A DNA stretch of 21,168 nucleotides from Pascua guehoae (Eukaryota > Basidiomycota > Tremellomycetes > Trichosporonales > Trichosporonaceae): NCBI GenBank assembly GCA_001600415.1, contig BCJX01000001.1:817239-838406 (forward strand), written 5' to 3'. A program made the position numbers and the translations under genes. Within the stretch, counting starts at the first letter, position 1. Each line of letters opens with the position of its first letter. Below the pieces are notes generated by a model. The model worked only from the letters and a program-made list of their open reading frames with translations. It was not told where the DNA came from and did not search any database. This document shows, piece by piece, positions 1 through 9,668 of the stretch.

Positions 1-972
1 GGGGGACGGTGCGGGTGCGGGGGAGGGTGCGGGTGCGGCCGAGGGGCCAGGAGAGGCAGAGGGCGAGGACGGCGCTCACGCCGACATTGCGCTGGGCACA
101 CTGTACGTCACGGGCCACGACTCGGCCCGCGCAGTGATCAAGTCGCGCACGCCCCTGCGACCGGGGGACGCGTGGCGCACGGGCGCCCTGCCCGTCTCGA
201 ACGACGACGACGGCGACGACGGGGGGGAGGGGTGCGAGGACATGCTCGAGACGGCAAACGAGGTCTGGAGGAGCATGGGCAATGACCGGTACGGCCAAGA
301 TGACCCTTACTGGTCGGCACTGCCCGCACACGTGCGCCAGTTTATTCACGAGGCCCACCCCCCATCCTCGTACACGAGCAATGGCCTGCAATTGACGCAG
401 CATGTGCGCAAGGACATGTATGCCATGGCGCAGCGGATCGTTCGTGCTGCGAGCCCGGGCATGGGACTGCAGGGGGAGGGGCCCGAGGGGGGCACAGTCT
501 GCCGCGTCCTCGAGATTGCGCCGGGGGGCCGGGTGGCGTGTCCCCAGACTGCGGTCCTGGGATATGGTGAGTGCAGTGTCCAGGAGGAAGCGCGAGGTGG
601 CACCCGGTTGGAATTGGGTCTCGTTGGGTCTAGTTGGTACCAGTTGGGTCAGTTGGGTCTAGTTGGTTACCTGTTGGTTACCAGTAGTTACCTGTTGGTT
701 ACCAGTTGTTACCAGTTGTTACCAGTCGGTTACCAGTAGTTACCAGTTGATCACCAGCACCTGGACGGCAAGTCTCATTGACGACCCCCACGTCCATCTC
801 TCCGCTCCTGCGTCTGGACCACGCTGACCCCACAGCCATCGTGCTCTCGGGCACACCCTCGCTCCTCTCGCACCCACTCGTGCGCGGCGACGTCGCCGTC
901 CTCCGCGGCGCGGCGGCGTGGACCAACGCGGGCACACGGACGGCGCGCGTCGTCGTCGTCGAGGTAGCGTGA
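1..972 (+). CDS. 3' end of an unidentified protein gene (partial, two exons seen)
   Basis: The reading frame is already open at base 2 and the 5' end lies outside the window. I read exon 2-566, intron 567-835 (donor GTGAGT, branch CTGAC, acceptor CACAG) and last exon 836-972 ending in TGA. The join gives ...LGY-A-IVLSGTPSLL... and at least 233 residues. The visible start is Gly/Ala/Glu-rich low complexity, followed by an acidic DDDGDDGGEG run and a more ordered stretch (YWSALPAHVRQFIHEAHP, then QHVRKDMYAMAQRIVRAA) that looks helical. I do not recognise the family and assign no function. If the intron is not removed, the frame instead ends at 739 after translating the minisatellite. The spliced form is preferred because the downstream exon keeps phase and the acceptor matches other introns in the window. 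Confidence 0.6.
607..755 (+). repeat. Minisatellite inside the intron of the left-edge gene
   Basis: A degenerate tandem array with a period of about 10-11 bp. It begins with GTTGGGTCT-type units and passes into TTGGTTACCAG / TAGTTACCTG / TTGTTACCAG units, about a dozen in all, ending near GATCACCAG. It fills more than half of the 269-nt intron 567-835. Confidence 0.8.
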
Positions 973-994
973 GCTGGATCGGGAGGAGACCCGG

Positions 995-1175
995 GACCAG
1001 CAACAACAGTCTTATAATGACACAGAGGATGGATGGAACGCGTTCACGCCACTATGAACTGCACAACATCCCAACTGTGTCGGGTGTTTTGCTGGGAGAG
1101 CAAGACTCGCAAACGTTCAGAATGCGAGGCGTTCCATCCATCATCTGTGTCATTATGAGGCTGTTATTGCTGGTC
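995..1175. mobile_element. Inverted-repeat (foldback, MITE-like) element
   Basis: Two 47-bp arms, 995-1041 and 1129-1175, are inverted copies with 43 of 47 positions identical (three of the four differences are transitions). Each arm begins GACCAGCAA and ends GGATGGATGGAACGC when read inwards. The loop is 87 nt and has no coding content. No clear target-site duplication is visible; a short ACCCG match lies just outside both arms. A non-autonomous MITE remnant is one reading; a long hairpin that could give double-stranded RNA is the other. Only the structure is certain. Confidence 0.6.
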
Positions 1176-1256
1176 GGCGGGTGGGAAAGTTGTACACGCA
1201 CACGGACCGACGGTCCGTTCCGATGGCTGTACGAAGCCGCGGGCCGAGCCCGGGCC

Positions 1257-1571
1257 AACAATTGCGATGTGACGACTTCGATGAGCCGAGTCGCGCGGGG
1301 TGGCTCGTCGTACGTATTGTAGGATTGGTTTGCATGGATCGCCGCTCTGCTGCCTCTGATCAGCCCGATGCACGCGCTACCTGGCCAGTGAGGCGACTAA
1401 TCAAGACAATGTCACTTTGTGACAAGTTTGGACGAGTAGAGGTCGGGCGATGCGACTTGTTGTACGTGTCGTAGGATTGATCTGGGCGAATAGCCCCTCT
1501 GCTGTCTGCTTCTAATGCATGCTGCGCTGTCGGTGAGTGAGGCCCCCAATGAAGAATGCCAACTTGTGACT
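1257..1571. repeat. Diverged tandem repeat, unit about 150 bp, a little over two copies
   Basis: Unit A starts near ACAAT at 1257, unit B near ACAAT at 1406, and a truncated third start lies near AATG at 1556. The anchor GTGAC occurs at 1269, 1419 and 1566. GTACGT..T.GTAGGATTG occurs at 1310 and 1462, and CTCTGCTG lies in both units. In the best-matching 25 bp (1304 against 1456) all five differences are transitions. Unit C loses similarity soon after GTGAC. There is no coding potential. Confidence 0.6.
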
Positions 1572-1929
1572 ACTGCCAGCTACCCCGCTTGCCGCTTCCC
1601 ATCCACCAACCTCGCCCCTCCCCGTCCCCCCATAACCCGCATTGCCCCAAGCCCCTTCACACTCACATCGCAAGCAAGATGCATAAACGCGTGCAGACTC
1701 TCGGTGGTACTCTTCTTTCGCCATTACTATACTCGTACTTCTAAACGCCCCCTCCCGCGTTCGTGGGCGCCGTAGCGCCCGTCGTGTACCATTGCCGCAC
1801 ATTTCGCCTCTCACTCTCGTCGCAGTATTCTCACCTCTCGCCTCTCGTGGACATTGCATCGCGCTCGCCTCTCGTGTTGCCGAGGATCATATGCTACGCG
1901 TAGATTTGCTGGACTATACAGGGCAGATC

Positions 1930-4900
1930 TTAGAACAGGGACACACTGAGTTGTCAGCACCTGGCCACGTACACCCGACTGCCACCCCTCCCGCCCCCAC
2001 ACACACTCACAAGTTGGACGGGAAATCCGTGCGGCCCGGCACGCGCCGCGCCTCGTCGAGCAGCTCGCCCGACCACCACCCGTCCTCGGGCGTGGCCGTG
2101 ACGGCGATAATGTCGCCCTGCTGGAAGTCAAACTCGATCTGCGACTGCGCCGCATAGTCGTACAGGGCTTGGACATCTCCGAGTGTTAGTAATTAGAGAC
2201 ACCCTGGGAGACCTCAAACTCACAGAACAAGACTGGCTCGCCACTTGCAGACCACTGGCCCGTCGGCTGCGCGTTGGTAGGCGCCACGCCGGGACGCGGG
2301 CTGGGTGTACGCTGCACGGGGGGCTGCGACTGTGCCGGGGGCACATACTGCTGAGGTTGCGGCGACGGCGTGCCGTATGGCTGCGCCGGGGGCTGCGGCG
2401 ACGACGACGGGTATTGCTGCTGCTGCTGCTGCACGCCAGGCTGTGACACGCCGTACGCGCCTGGCGACGGCGACGGCGCGCGGTACGCCGCTTGCGGCTG
2501 TTGCTGCTGAGCGGGTTGGCTGTGCCCGTTCGGGTAGCCGTATGACTGCGTGGCGGGCTGCTCCTGGCGGGCTGCCGGCTGCTGCTGCTGCTGCTGCCGC
2601 TGCTGATCGTACCCGTAGCCTGTCGATGAGATAGACTGCTGGCGGTACCCATGACCCTGTGACTGGTCACCGTATGGTGAGTACGGTGCCTGCGGCTGCT
2701 GGGGCTGGGGCTGGGCTGGCTGCTGCTGCTGCTGCTGCGCGTACTGGGGATACTGGGTTTGCTGCTGCGGAGGCTGCTGGTGGGGCGGCCTCGGCGAGGG
2801 CGGGCCAAACGCCTGTGCAGGGTGGTACGTTCCCTGGGAGTACCCGACAGACGCTTGCGGCTGGTGTCCAGGCTGGAATGACGACGCCGTCGACGACGCA
2901 GGTGGCGGCACGCTCGTCTGGTAACCTCCCTGCTGGGGTGGCTGCTGCGGCTGAGGCGGCTGGTAACCACCGTAGGACGGCGTCTGCTGGTGCTGGGGCC
3001 GCTGCTGCTGTTGCTGCTGCTGTTGCTGTTGCTGCTGCTGCTGCTGGGCGCGCTGCTGCTCATACTCGCGACGATACGACTCGGCCATCGTATCGCGCGC
3101 GACGCCGCCGTTCTGGTCCAGCTCAATGCCCACATTATGCGGACCCAGAACCCCAGGGTTGGGCGACGCTGCGCGAGCGCCAGGGTTGGGCGATGCGGCG
3201 CGAGCAGCATTCCCAGCGCCGATACCTGCAAAGCCGTCGCGGGGCGGACCGGTCGACTGAGGGGCGGGCTGCTCAATCATAGAACCGGCGCGAGAGCGGT
3301 TAGAGTACACAGAGCCCGGGCGAGAACGCTCGTTGGGGAATTTCTGGTGGTATTGCGACAGCACATCGTCTGCAATGTGGGTCGCTGGCTGCTGCGGCGG
3401 CTGCATCATTGCCGGTGAGGGCGCACGATTAGGGGACGGCGACGACGGCCGCGATGACGGGTGCGCCCCGACAACGCTATCGCCATAGTTGGTGTAGTTT
3501 ACACTGTTCCGGTTGGTAAAGTCCTTCATCGACTGGGCAAGCGCGGCCGACGTGTGGCCAGCGGCTGGGGGCACCAGCGACCTCTCAAGGGGGGATCGGC
3601 CCGGTTGAGAAGGGTGCGATTCACGCTGGGTTGCGCTGGGCGCCGGCGAAGGGGCGCGCTGTTCCTGATGGTTGCTCGCCTGGCTCGGGCGGACAGAACC
3701 CGTGTTAGAGTACAGTGAGTCGGCGCGGCGCTGCGACCCTGCACGGCGCACCTGCTCGGGCCCAGGCGGGTTCCGGCGCAAGTGGTCAAGAGCACGACTC
3801 ATCGGGTCCTCCTCATCAGCAATGTCGCGCGCGCTTGGGCTGGGCGGACCACGCGACGACGAAACTAAAGACGACGGCACAGGGGGCGGGCCCATGGACG
3901 ACGGCGAGTTTGCGGCCATACCAGGAAGGGGCACGCCGCCAGGAGGTGGCTTCCGCACTGCGTCAGGAGGGCTGGCAGGCTGGAGTTCATGGGCGGATGG
4001 CTCGGGAACAGCAGTGTTCGACGGCTCGGTCAAAGGCGCCGGGTTGGGCGGAGGAGTCTGCTCGACCTCGCCCGTGGGCGCTGCGGACCCGTTGTCATCG
4101 CCGTCGTCGGGCTCGTCGGCAGCAATCTGCTGCGTCGGAGGGGGCAGGGGTGGCCGGGCAGACAGCCGGCGGAATGCCGCACTGCGGAACGTCGGCTGCT
4201 GGGGGTATTCGCCCTTCGAGTAGTTGATAAAACGAGGCGGGTCGGGGATCTGGTCGCCAGTGCCCCAACCGCGCACAAAGTTGGTCATGTCGTTGGCGGG
4301 CTCAAACTGCTCGAGCCTTTCACGCACCCGCTCGCACGACTGGTCGCGTGAGCTCATTGTCATTCGAATATGTACTCACGCCGTCATCCTCCACGCAGAC
4401 TTGAGACACGGCGTTGGCATACGCCCAGACAATGTCCTTTGTCTGCATCATACGGTCCTCCTCAAAGTCCTGGACGTGCTGCGGAGGGCGTCAGTTTAGG
4501 TGCCTCGGAAGCTTCGGGCAATTCCCAACACTCACATCGCAAAACGACCGCCACTCGTTCTCCCACTTCTGACTCGTCTGCTCAAGCACGCTGACAAAAT
4601 CGTGGAAGTCGCGCTCGTTTTGGGTGATGGTCCCGCGGACCTTGTCAATCTTCATGTGCAGCTTCTCGAGCTCCTTGCCCTGCACAAGCTGCATGTTGGC
4701 CGTGTACGAGTTGAGCTTGAGGCAGTCCGACTCGTACCGCTCGCGAGCCTGGGGCGGGTCAGTTACACATACAGGCCTGCAGCGGTCCTCACCTTTGCGA
4801 CATGGCCCTCCTGCAAGCCCTTGTTCCGGTACGACTTCTCGACGCTCGCCTGCAGGCCCTTTTTCAGGCCGGCCAGGCGGTTGCCCAGCTCAGCGGTCGG

Positions 4901-5394
4901 CTGCTCGACGGTTTGGTGGATCTCTCCACTCAGCTGAAGGTGGTACGAGGCCTGCGCCGCAGTCTCTGCCTGGACAGACTGTAGGGATGCAGAGAGGTCG
5001 CCGACCTCGTCGCGTCCCACTGGCATCTTGGCAAGCTTGGCCAGCCGCTTTGCATAGTCCTCTTCGATAGCCGCGCTATGGGGCATGGTCAGCCATCACA
5101 ATACGCACAAGCCATAAAGCACAAGTACCAGAGGCACGTGTCCCCCAACAAGAACACTTACCGTTCTTTCCAAAACACGCGAAGCTCTTCGACGGTCCGC
5201 GCGGCGCCGCGCAGACGAGCCATAATCACTTCATATCCGCGGTCACCCTGGCCCCAGAAGGCATTGCAAAAGTCGAGCGCCGGGTCGCTCAGCTCGTCAT
5301 GGGGAGGTGCACTGCCGTTTGCAGACGCGCCGTGATACAGCTTGGCGAGCGAGGTGGTCGATTGGGACCGCTCAGGAGGGGCGGGGTCGGCCAT
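1930..5394 (-). CDS. F-BAR and SH3 domain cytokinesis protein (Cdc15/Imp2/Hof1 family)
   Basis: Seven exons on the minus strand: 5394-5162, 5075-4793, 4748-4536, 4478-4380, 4339-2224, 2176-2011 and 1945-1930. They total 3126 nt, about 1041 aa. The F-BAR domain spans roughly residues 35-300: FCNAFWG, then FWKERAAIEEDYAKRLAKLAK restored across the first intron, then helical segments ending near GTGDQIPDPPRF. A long disordered Pro/Ser/Gln-rich middle contains a run of 15 Gln near residue 708. A single C-terminal SH3 (about residues 984-1037) shows ALYDYAAQ, GWWSGEL and FPSNFVSLF, completed by the last 16-nt exon. In this family the F-BAR dimer binds plasma membrane at the division site and the SH3 recruits contractile-ring partners. 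One SH3 rather than two argues against Bzz1. The loop before FPSNF lacks the common GLFPSN glycine. The exact orthologue within Cdc15/Imp2/Hof1 is not decided. Confidence 0.94.
3002..3046 (-). repeat. CAG/CAA (poly-Gln) tract in the F-BAR gene
   Basis: Fifteen consecutive Gln codons on the minus strand, twelve CAG interrupted by three CAA. Shorter Gln-codon tracts lie near 2414-2431, 2578-2599 and 2720-2737 in the same exon. All sit in the disordered linker between F-BAR and SH3. The repeats create long open frames on the other strand and frames (Ala-, Leu- or Ser-rich), which are artefacts. Confidence 0.9.
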
Positions 5395-6637
5395 GGGGAG
5401 ACCTTGGAGCGGGGAGCGCAGTGGCGAGCCGGGAGAACAATAGAGATTTGGGGCTGTTGTCTGTGGATGCCACGAATGGCCGGGGGGGAAAGGAGGGGGT
5501 TGTGCAGAGTGGACGCCGGTGACGACGGGGAAGAGGGGTGGGTGTGGTGGGGCAGGTGGGACTGATGTTCAGTAGTGGTGGTTAAAAAGGATGATTTGTC
5601 GTTGTGGAGATGGAGGTGAAGTGAACGTCATGAAGGGCTTTGTTGGATTGTTGGTGTGGTGCGGCTGGAACTCGTTATGCAATGGTGGTCATGGTGCGGT
5701 GCGTGATGGGTGGGTGGCCTGGATGGAATGAATGGCCGAGGCCTGCGTCGAGTGCGGCTGCGCCCCCCCTGCCTCTCTGGCATGGAGGCTATGCTACTAA
5801 GTTGCGTGTGCATCGCGCCCCTGCGCCCCCCCGTTTTCGCCCCTTTTCGGCCCTTGGCTTTTGCTTTCGGCGTGATGGAGGAACCAACGAGCGATAGACT
5901 ACGGCTGTGCAGCAAAGCAAACCCAGTGCCCGCTCGCTCTCTCCTTGCCCCCCCGCCACATCACAGCTTTACCCACACCATGGCCATATTACCCACGTCA
6001 ATTGTTTGACCTCCGCGCTCCGTTGGATGGCAGGACGACAATAGACCCTGCCCCCTGTGCACAGGTCCGAGCACGGCCAGCGCGGACCGCTTGTTCCTGC
6101 GAAACCAGGCCACCAGCAGCGCCACCGGGCCAGCTAGGCAACTGCCGCACTGCCCCCTTTGCATGCTTTGCACTGCCGCCCTTTGGTTCCGTTCCTATGA
6201 CCCTGCACGAAAGTCCATACCCAATGGTCGCCTTTTTGTTCCCTGGCCTGGGTCCTGGGTCCCTGGGGGCCTTGTGCCTTGCGCCGCTGCGAAACAAGCT
6301 TCGTTGCCCAATTTGGCCGTTCTTTGCCAGATCCCATTTCAAAAATGACGCGTAGTTTTACTTTTTGATACCCAACCACGTGAGTTGGCAGCGGCTATGA
6401 ATCATCACGGCACTCCGGAGCGGGTGTTGGTGGGGACCCCACAGGTTGTGAGCGCTTTCAGTTGACCGCCCTTCCCTTGTCATGAATACTGTACATACCA
6501 CACGCACCTTTGGCTGCAACTCGTCTCTGCGTTGCACTCAAAACCCGTCGTCTTGCTGGGGATCAGCAGCGAGAGCGCGCTAAGCCCCCACACTCATCTC
6601 ATTCTCGGGTGTGATCAACAGCTAAAACGAGGACAAC
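5395..6637. promoter_or_regulatory. Divergent intergenic region between the F-BAR and biotin genes (1243 bp)
   Basis: Separates the start codons of the F-BAR gene (5394, minus) and the biotin gene (6638, plus), so it must hold both promoters. The half next to the F-BAR gene is G-rich on the + strand (pyrimidine-rich on the transcribed sense), as expected for a fungal 5' flank. A run of C and T blocks lies around 5820-5870. Several small frames of 60-140 codons exist but show no splice logic or recognisable motif. I see no RNA gene. Confidence 0.6.
6372..6442. promoter_or_regulatory. Cluster of three palindromes upstream of the biotin gene
   Basis: The E-box CACGTG at 6377-6382 sits inside CCAAC...GTTGG arms (6372-6376 and 6384-6388). 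CTCCGGAG, a perfect 8-bp palindrome, is at 6413-6420. GTGGGGACCCCAC (6-bp arms, one-base centre) is at 6430-6442. They lie about 195-265 bp before the biotin-gene ATG. CACGTG is the usual bHLH site in fungi; the bound factors are not known here. Confidence 0.35.
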
Positions 6638-9570
6638 ATGCCACTCCTCTTTCCCAACTTGCGTGTCCACCAGGTCTTTGGAGGTTAGTCACCGCCCTAA
6701 AAAGTCGCTTGTGGAGGCGGAGCTGACATGTCCACAGCCAACACTGATGTGAGGTTACGCCCCGTTCATTCAGCTCACAACAGGTGGGAAAGACGCTGCT
6801 TACGACGGCGCTCATCCGCTCGAGTGCCTCCCGCCTAGCACGAGCTGGTGACCATGGGAAGCGGATCTTCTACCTGAAGCCCGTCAGCACAGGGCCCGAG
6901 GTCGAGTCGGATGTTGGGTACGTCCAAGCCGACCTCTAAGGTAGACACCTTGAGCTGATCATCAGCTTTGTAAAGCGTCATACGAAGCCGTATGAGAGCC
7001 TCATCGACACGAGGAACCTCTTCCAGTACCGCGAGCCGATGAGTCCACACCTGGCAGCGCAGCTGGCACCGGATTTGGTGAGCTGATACGACTCAGTGCC
7101 TAGCTGACAGCCAGCCCTTCCCCAAGAACAACCACGAGCTTGTGCGTGGGGTCGAAGCATACACGGCAGAGGTCGCAAAGGCTCTGGGGCAGAAAGATGG
7201 CCATCTCTTCGTCGAGACTGCTGGCGGTGAGCTGTGCACTCTCACCCGAAGCTGACTTCAGGTGTCCACTCTCCCGCTCTCCACCCTCCCCACACACAGT
7301 CGACCTTCCTCCGGCCTCTCCTCCTCCCGGCTGTCCTCATCGCCTCCCCTCACCTGGGCGGCATCTCGACGACAATCTCATCATACGAGTCCCTCTTAAT
7401 GCGCGGGTACGACGTCAAGGCCGTGCTGTGTCTCCACGACGCGTACTACCGCAACGACACGTTCCTGCACGACTACTTTGCCGACCGCGGTGTCAAGTTT
7501 TACGATGTCCAGCGCCCGCCTGAGAAGCGTGGTACGGTGGAGGAAGATGCCGCACGTTTGGGAGAGTGGTATACCCAGGTTGAGGGGATGGGTGGGGAAG
7601 GCGCTGGCGAGGGCGGCGTTGGTGGAGCCATTGAGTGGCTCGAGAACAAGCATAAAGAACGCCTAGAGGAGATCAGGGGCATGCCTCAGCGTACTCTCAA
7701 TTCTGTCTGGTGGCCCTTCACTCAGCATGGACTGGTGAGCTGAATGACAGTGGAAGCCACCGTGAACTCAGCTGACATACAGGTGAATAAGAAGGAACAA
7801 GTGATGGTTATCGACTCGGCGCACGGCGACCACTTTGATGCTTACTACGCAACTCCGCCAGGTGCTACCGAGAAGACTGACGAGAGTCTCCTCGAACCCT
7901 TCTTTGACGGTTCGGCGAGCTGGTTTACGTGAGTTGTAGCCAAGGCCAAGCTGATTCCAGTCAATCCCACGGACATGCCTCTGAGTCACTGACAATGGCG
8001 GCAGCCGAGGCTGCCGGGCGCTACGGCCATGTCCTCTTCCCATCGGGCACGCACAAGCCGGCGCTCGAGCTCGCAGAGAAGCTGCTCGACACGGTTGGCA
8101 AGGGTTGGGCGTCGCGTGTCTTTTACTCGGACAATGGCAGCACAGGTATCGAGGTCGGGCTCAAGATGGCGCTCCGCGCGAGCGGACGTCGATATGGCTG
8201 GGAGGGCGAGATTGGCGGCGAGGTCGGCGTCATTGGCCTGCGTGGCGGCTACCACGGTGATACAATCGGGGCAATGGACGCAACACCAGCATCTACCTTT
8301 AACACTGCTGTTGACTGGTGGGTACCATTCCTGATATCTGGCTGACCCAACAGGTACAAGGGCCGCGGGTTCTGGTTCTCTCCACCCGTTGTGCTTGTAC
8401 AGGACGGCGTTGCGACAGTGTCGACGACGGGACCGGACACGTGGGAGACGCTGGGCGAGTCCTTGGGCGGCGAGAAGACCAAGAATGGATGGAAGTTGCC
8501 ATTCTCGTCCCTCGCCTCGGTGTACGACTTGAAAGGGCGTGCCTCGTCCCGCCTCGCCGACTACTACCGCCAGCACATCCGGAGCAGGCTGGAAAACCTC
8601 ATTAGCGAAGGGCGACAGTTTGGTGCGCTTATCATCGAGCCCACATGCCTGGGTGCAGGCGGAATGGTCTTTGTTGATCCCCTCTTCCAGTACTGCCTCG
8701 TACAGGTGGTCCGGGCGAGCAGTGATCTCTTCTCGAGCTGCCCCGATCGCCGGACCTATCAGGCCGACCTCAGCGGGCTTCCGAACCGTAGTCCGAGCCA
8801 ATGGCGCGGTCTCCCTGTCATTTACGATGAGGGTGAGTGTACGAGAGGCGGGCATCATCGGCGTCGAGTTGTGCTGACATGCCACAGTCTTCTCTGGACT
8901 GCACCGCTTCGGCTACCACTCGGCCGCCTCAGTTCTCGGCACCACCCCCGACATCTCTGTCTACGCCAAGATCCTGACCGGCGGTCTCCTCCCGCTGAGC
9001 GCGACTCTGGCTTCGTCGTCCATCTTTGACGCCTTTCTCTCACACCGCAAAGTCGACGCGCTCCTCCACGGACACAGCTATACGGCCAACCCGATCGGGT
9101 GTGCCGTCGCCCTCCGTGCTCTGCACATGATCGAGGACGCCGCACGCGCAGGTACCTGGGCCACTCAAAAAGCAGACTGGGGCATAGGGGCCAAGGGCGA
9201 CGAGAGCAAGCGCTGGTCGTTTTGGCGCCGCGGTTGGGTCGAGGACGTCAGCCGCGCGCCGGGGGTCACGGGCGCAATGGCCATGGGTACCGTGCTAGCC
9301 ATCGAGCTCGAGGACAACAAGGCTGGTGAGTGGTAGCTGTGATTCCCAAGAACCTCAGCTGACACTTACCCTGCAGACTACGGGTCGCACGTCGCGCAGC
9401 GCTTCCTCGACCGACTCCGCGACCACCCCGTGTCGGCGCAGTCGGGCCAATTCCGCATCCACTCGCGCCCCCTCGGAAATGTCGTGTACGTCATGACCTC
9501 GCTCTGGACGCCCGACGATGCCGTGCGCGCGATGGAGGATGTCATCCTGGAGGAGCTCAATAGCAGCTAA
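6638..9570 (+). CDS. bioDA: Bifunctional dethiobiotin synthetase / DAPA aminotransferase
   Basis: Eleven exons: 6638-6683, 6738-6748, 6784-6917, 6966-7077, 7115-7226, 7262-7734, 7783-7928, 7961-8317, 8354-8832, 8888-9325 and 9377-9570. They total 2502 nt, 833 aa. The N-terminal half is a BioD-type ATPase: Walker A GANTDVGKT (residues 15-23), LKPVSTGP, ETAGGVHSP and LGGISTT. The C-terminal half is a BioA-type PLP aminotransferase: WWPFTQHG, YSDNGSTGIEV, IYDEVFSG (Asp622 for the pyridine nitrogen) and YAKILTGG with the likely PLP lysine at Lys651. It converts KAPA to DAPA and then to dethiobiotin, two consecutive steps of biotin synthesis. The start is fixed by an in-frame TAA at 6623-6625. No peroxisomal SKL-type tail is present (it ends NSS), and no clear mitochondrial presequence. 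The BioF and BioB partners are not in this window. Confidence 0.95.
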
Positions 9571-9668
9571 GGGGCCTAGGCAAGTAGAGAACGCAAAGAG
9601 ACAGCGACGTACATCAACAATGCATTCATTAAGGGAACATAGGGTACGAGATGGGGCATGCTGTATGT
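9571..9668. other. Short convergent intergenic region (98 bp)
   Basis: Lies between the TAA of the biotin gene and the TAG of VPS16. It must contain both transcript ends or have them overlap. The sequence is A-rich on the + strand (GCAAAGAGACAGCGACG, ATGCATTCATTAAGG) and has no recognisable hairpin terminator, as expected for a nuclear gene. Confidence 0.6.

Larger units (their letters stand above)
973..1929. other. Convergent intergenic region (957 bp)
   Basis: Lies between the stop of the left-edge gene (970-972) and the stop of the F-BAR gene (1930-1932). It holds the inverted-repeat element at 995-1175 and a diverged tandem repeat at 1257-1571, described separately. From about 1572 to 1929 it is mostly C/T-rich, non-repetitive sequence. 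Short open frames occur (for example one ending at 1744 just after a pyrimidine tract), but none has convincing codon bias, splice signals or a recognisable product. Confidence 0.6.

Noticed and set aside
134..739. Unspliced C-terminus for the left-edge gene ending at 739
   Set aside because: It would translate the minisatellite as a Leu/Val/Tyr-rich tail. A good donor at 567, a CTGAC branch and an acceptor at 835 join in phase to a further open exon. Kept as an alternative only.
2659..3282. Ala-rich + strand open frame of 207 codons, and other long frames over 2128-3282
   Set aside because: Produced by the CAG/CTG repeats and GC-biased codons of the minus-strand F-BAR exon. The F-BAR frame alone continues into conserved domains on both sides.
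5998..6342. 114-codon minus-strand frame in the divergent intergenic region
   Set aside because: No domain, no splice signals, poor codon bias compared with the neighbouring genes.
6482..6583. 33-codon frame upstream of the biotin gene that resembles a mitochondrial presequence (Arg/Ser-rich, no acids)
   Set aside because: It ends in TAA and I found no convincing donor/acceptor pair to join it to the enzyme. An in-frame TAA lies at 6623-6625 just before the chosen ATG. At most a uORF.
7986..8885. 299-codon minus-strand frame inside the biotin gene
   Set aside because: Antisense shadow of conserved DAPA aminotransferase exons. It has no motifs of its own and crosses the sense introns.
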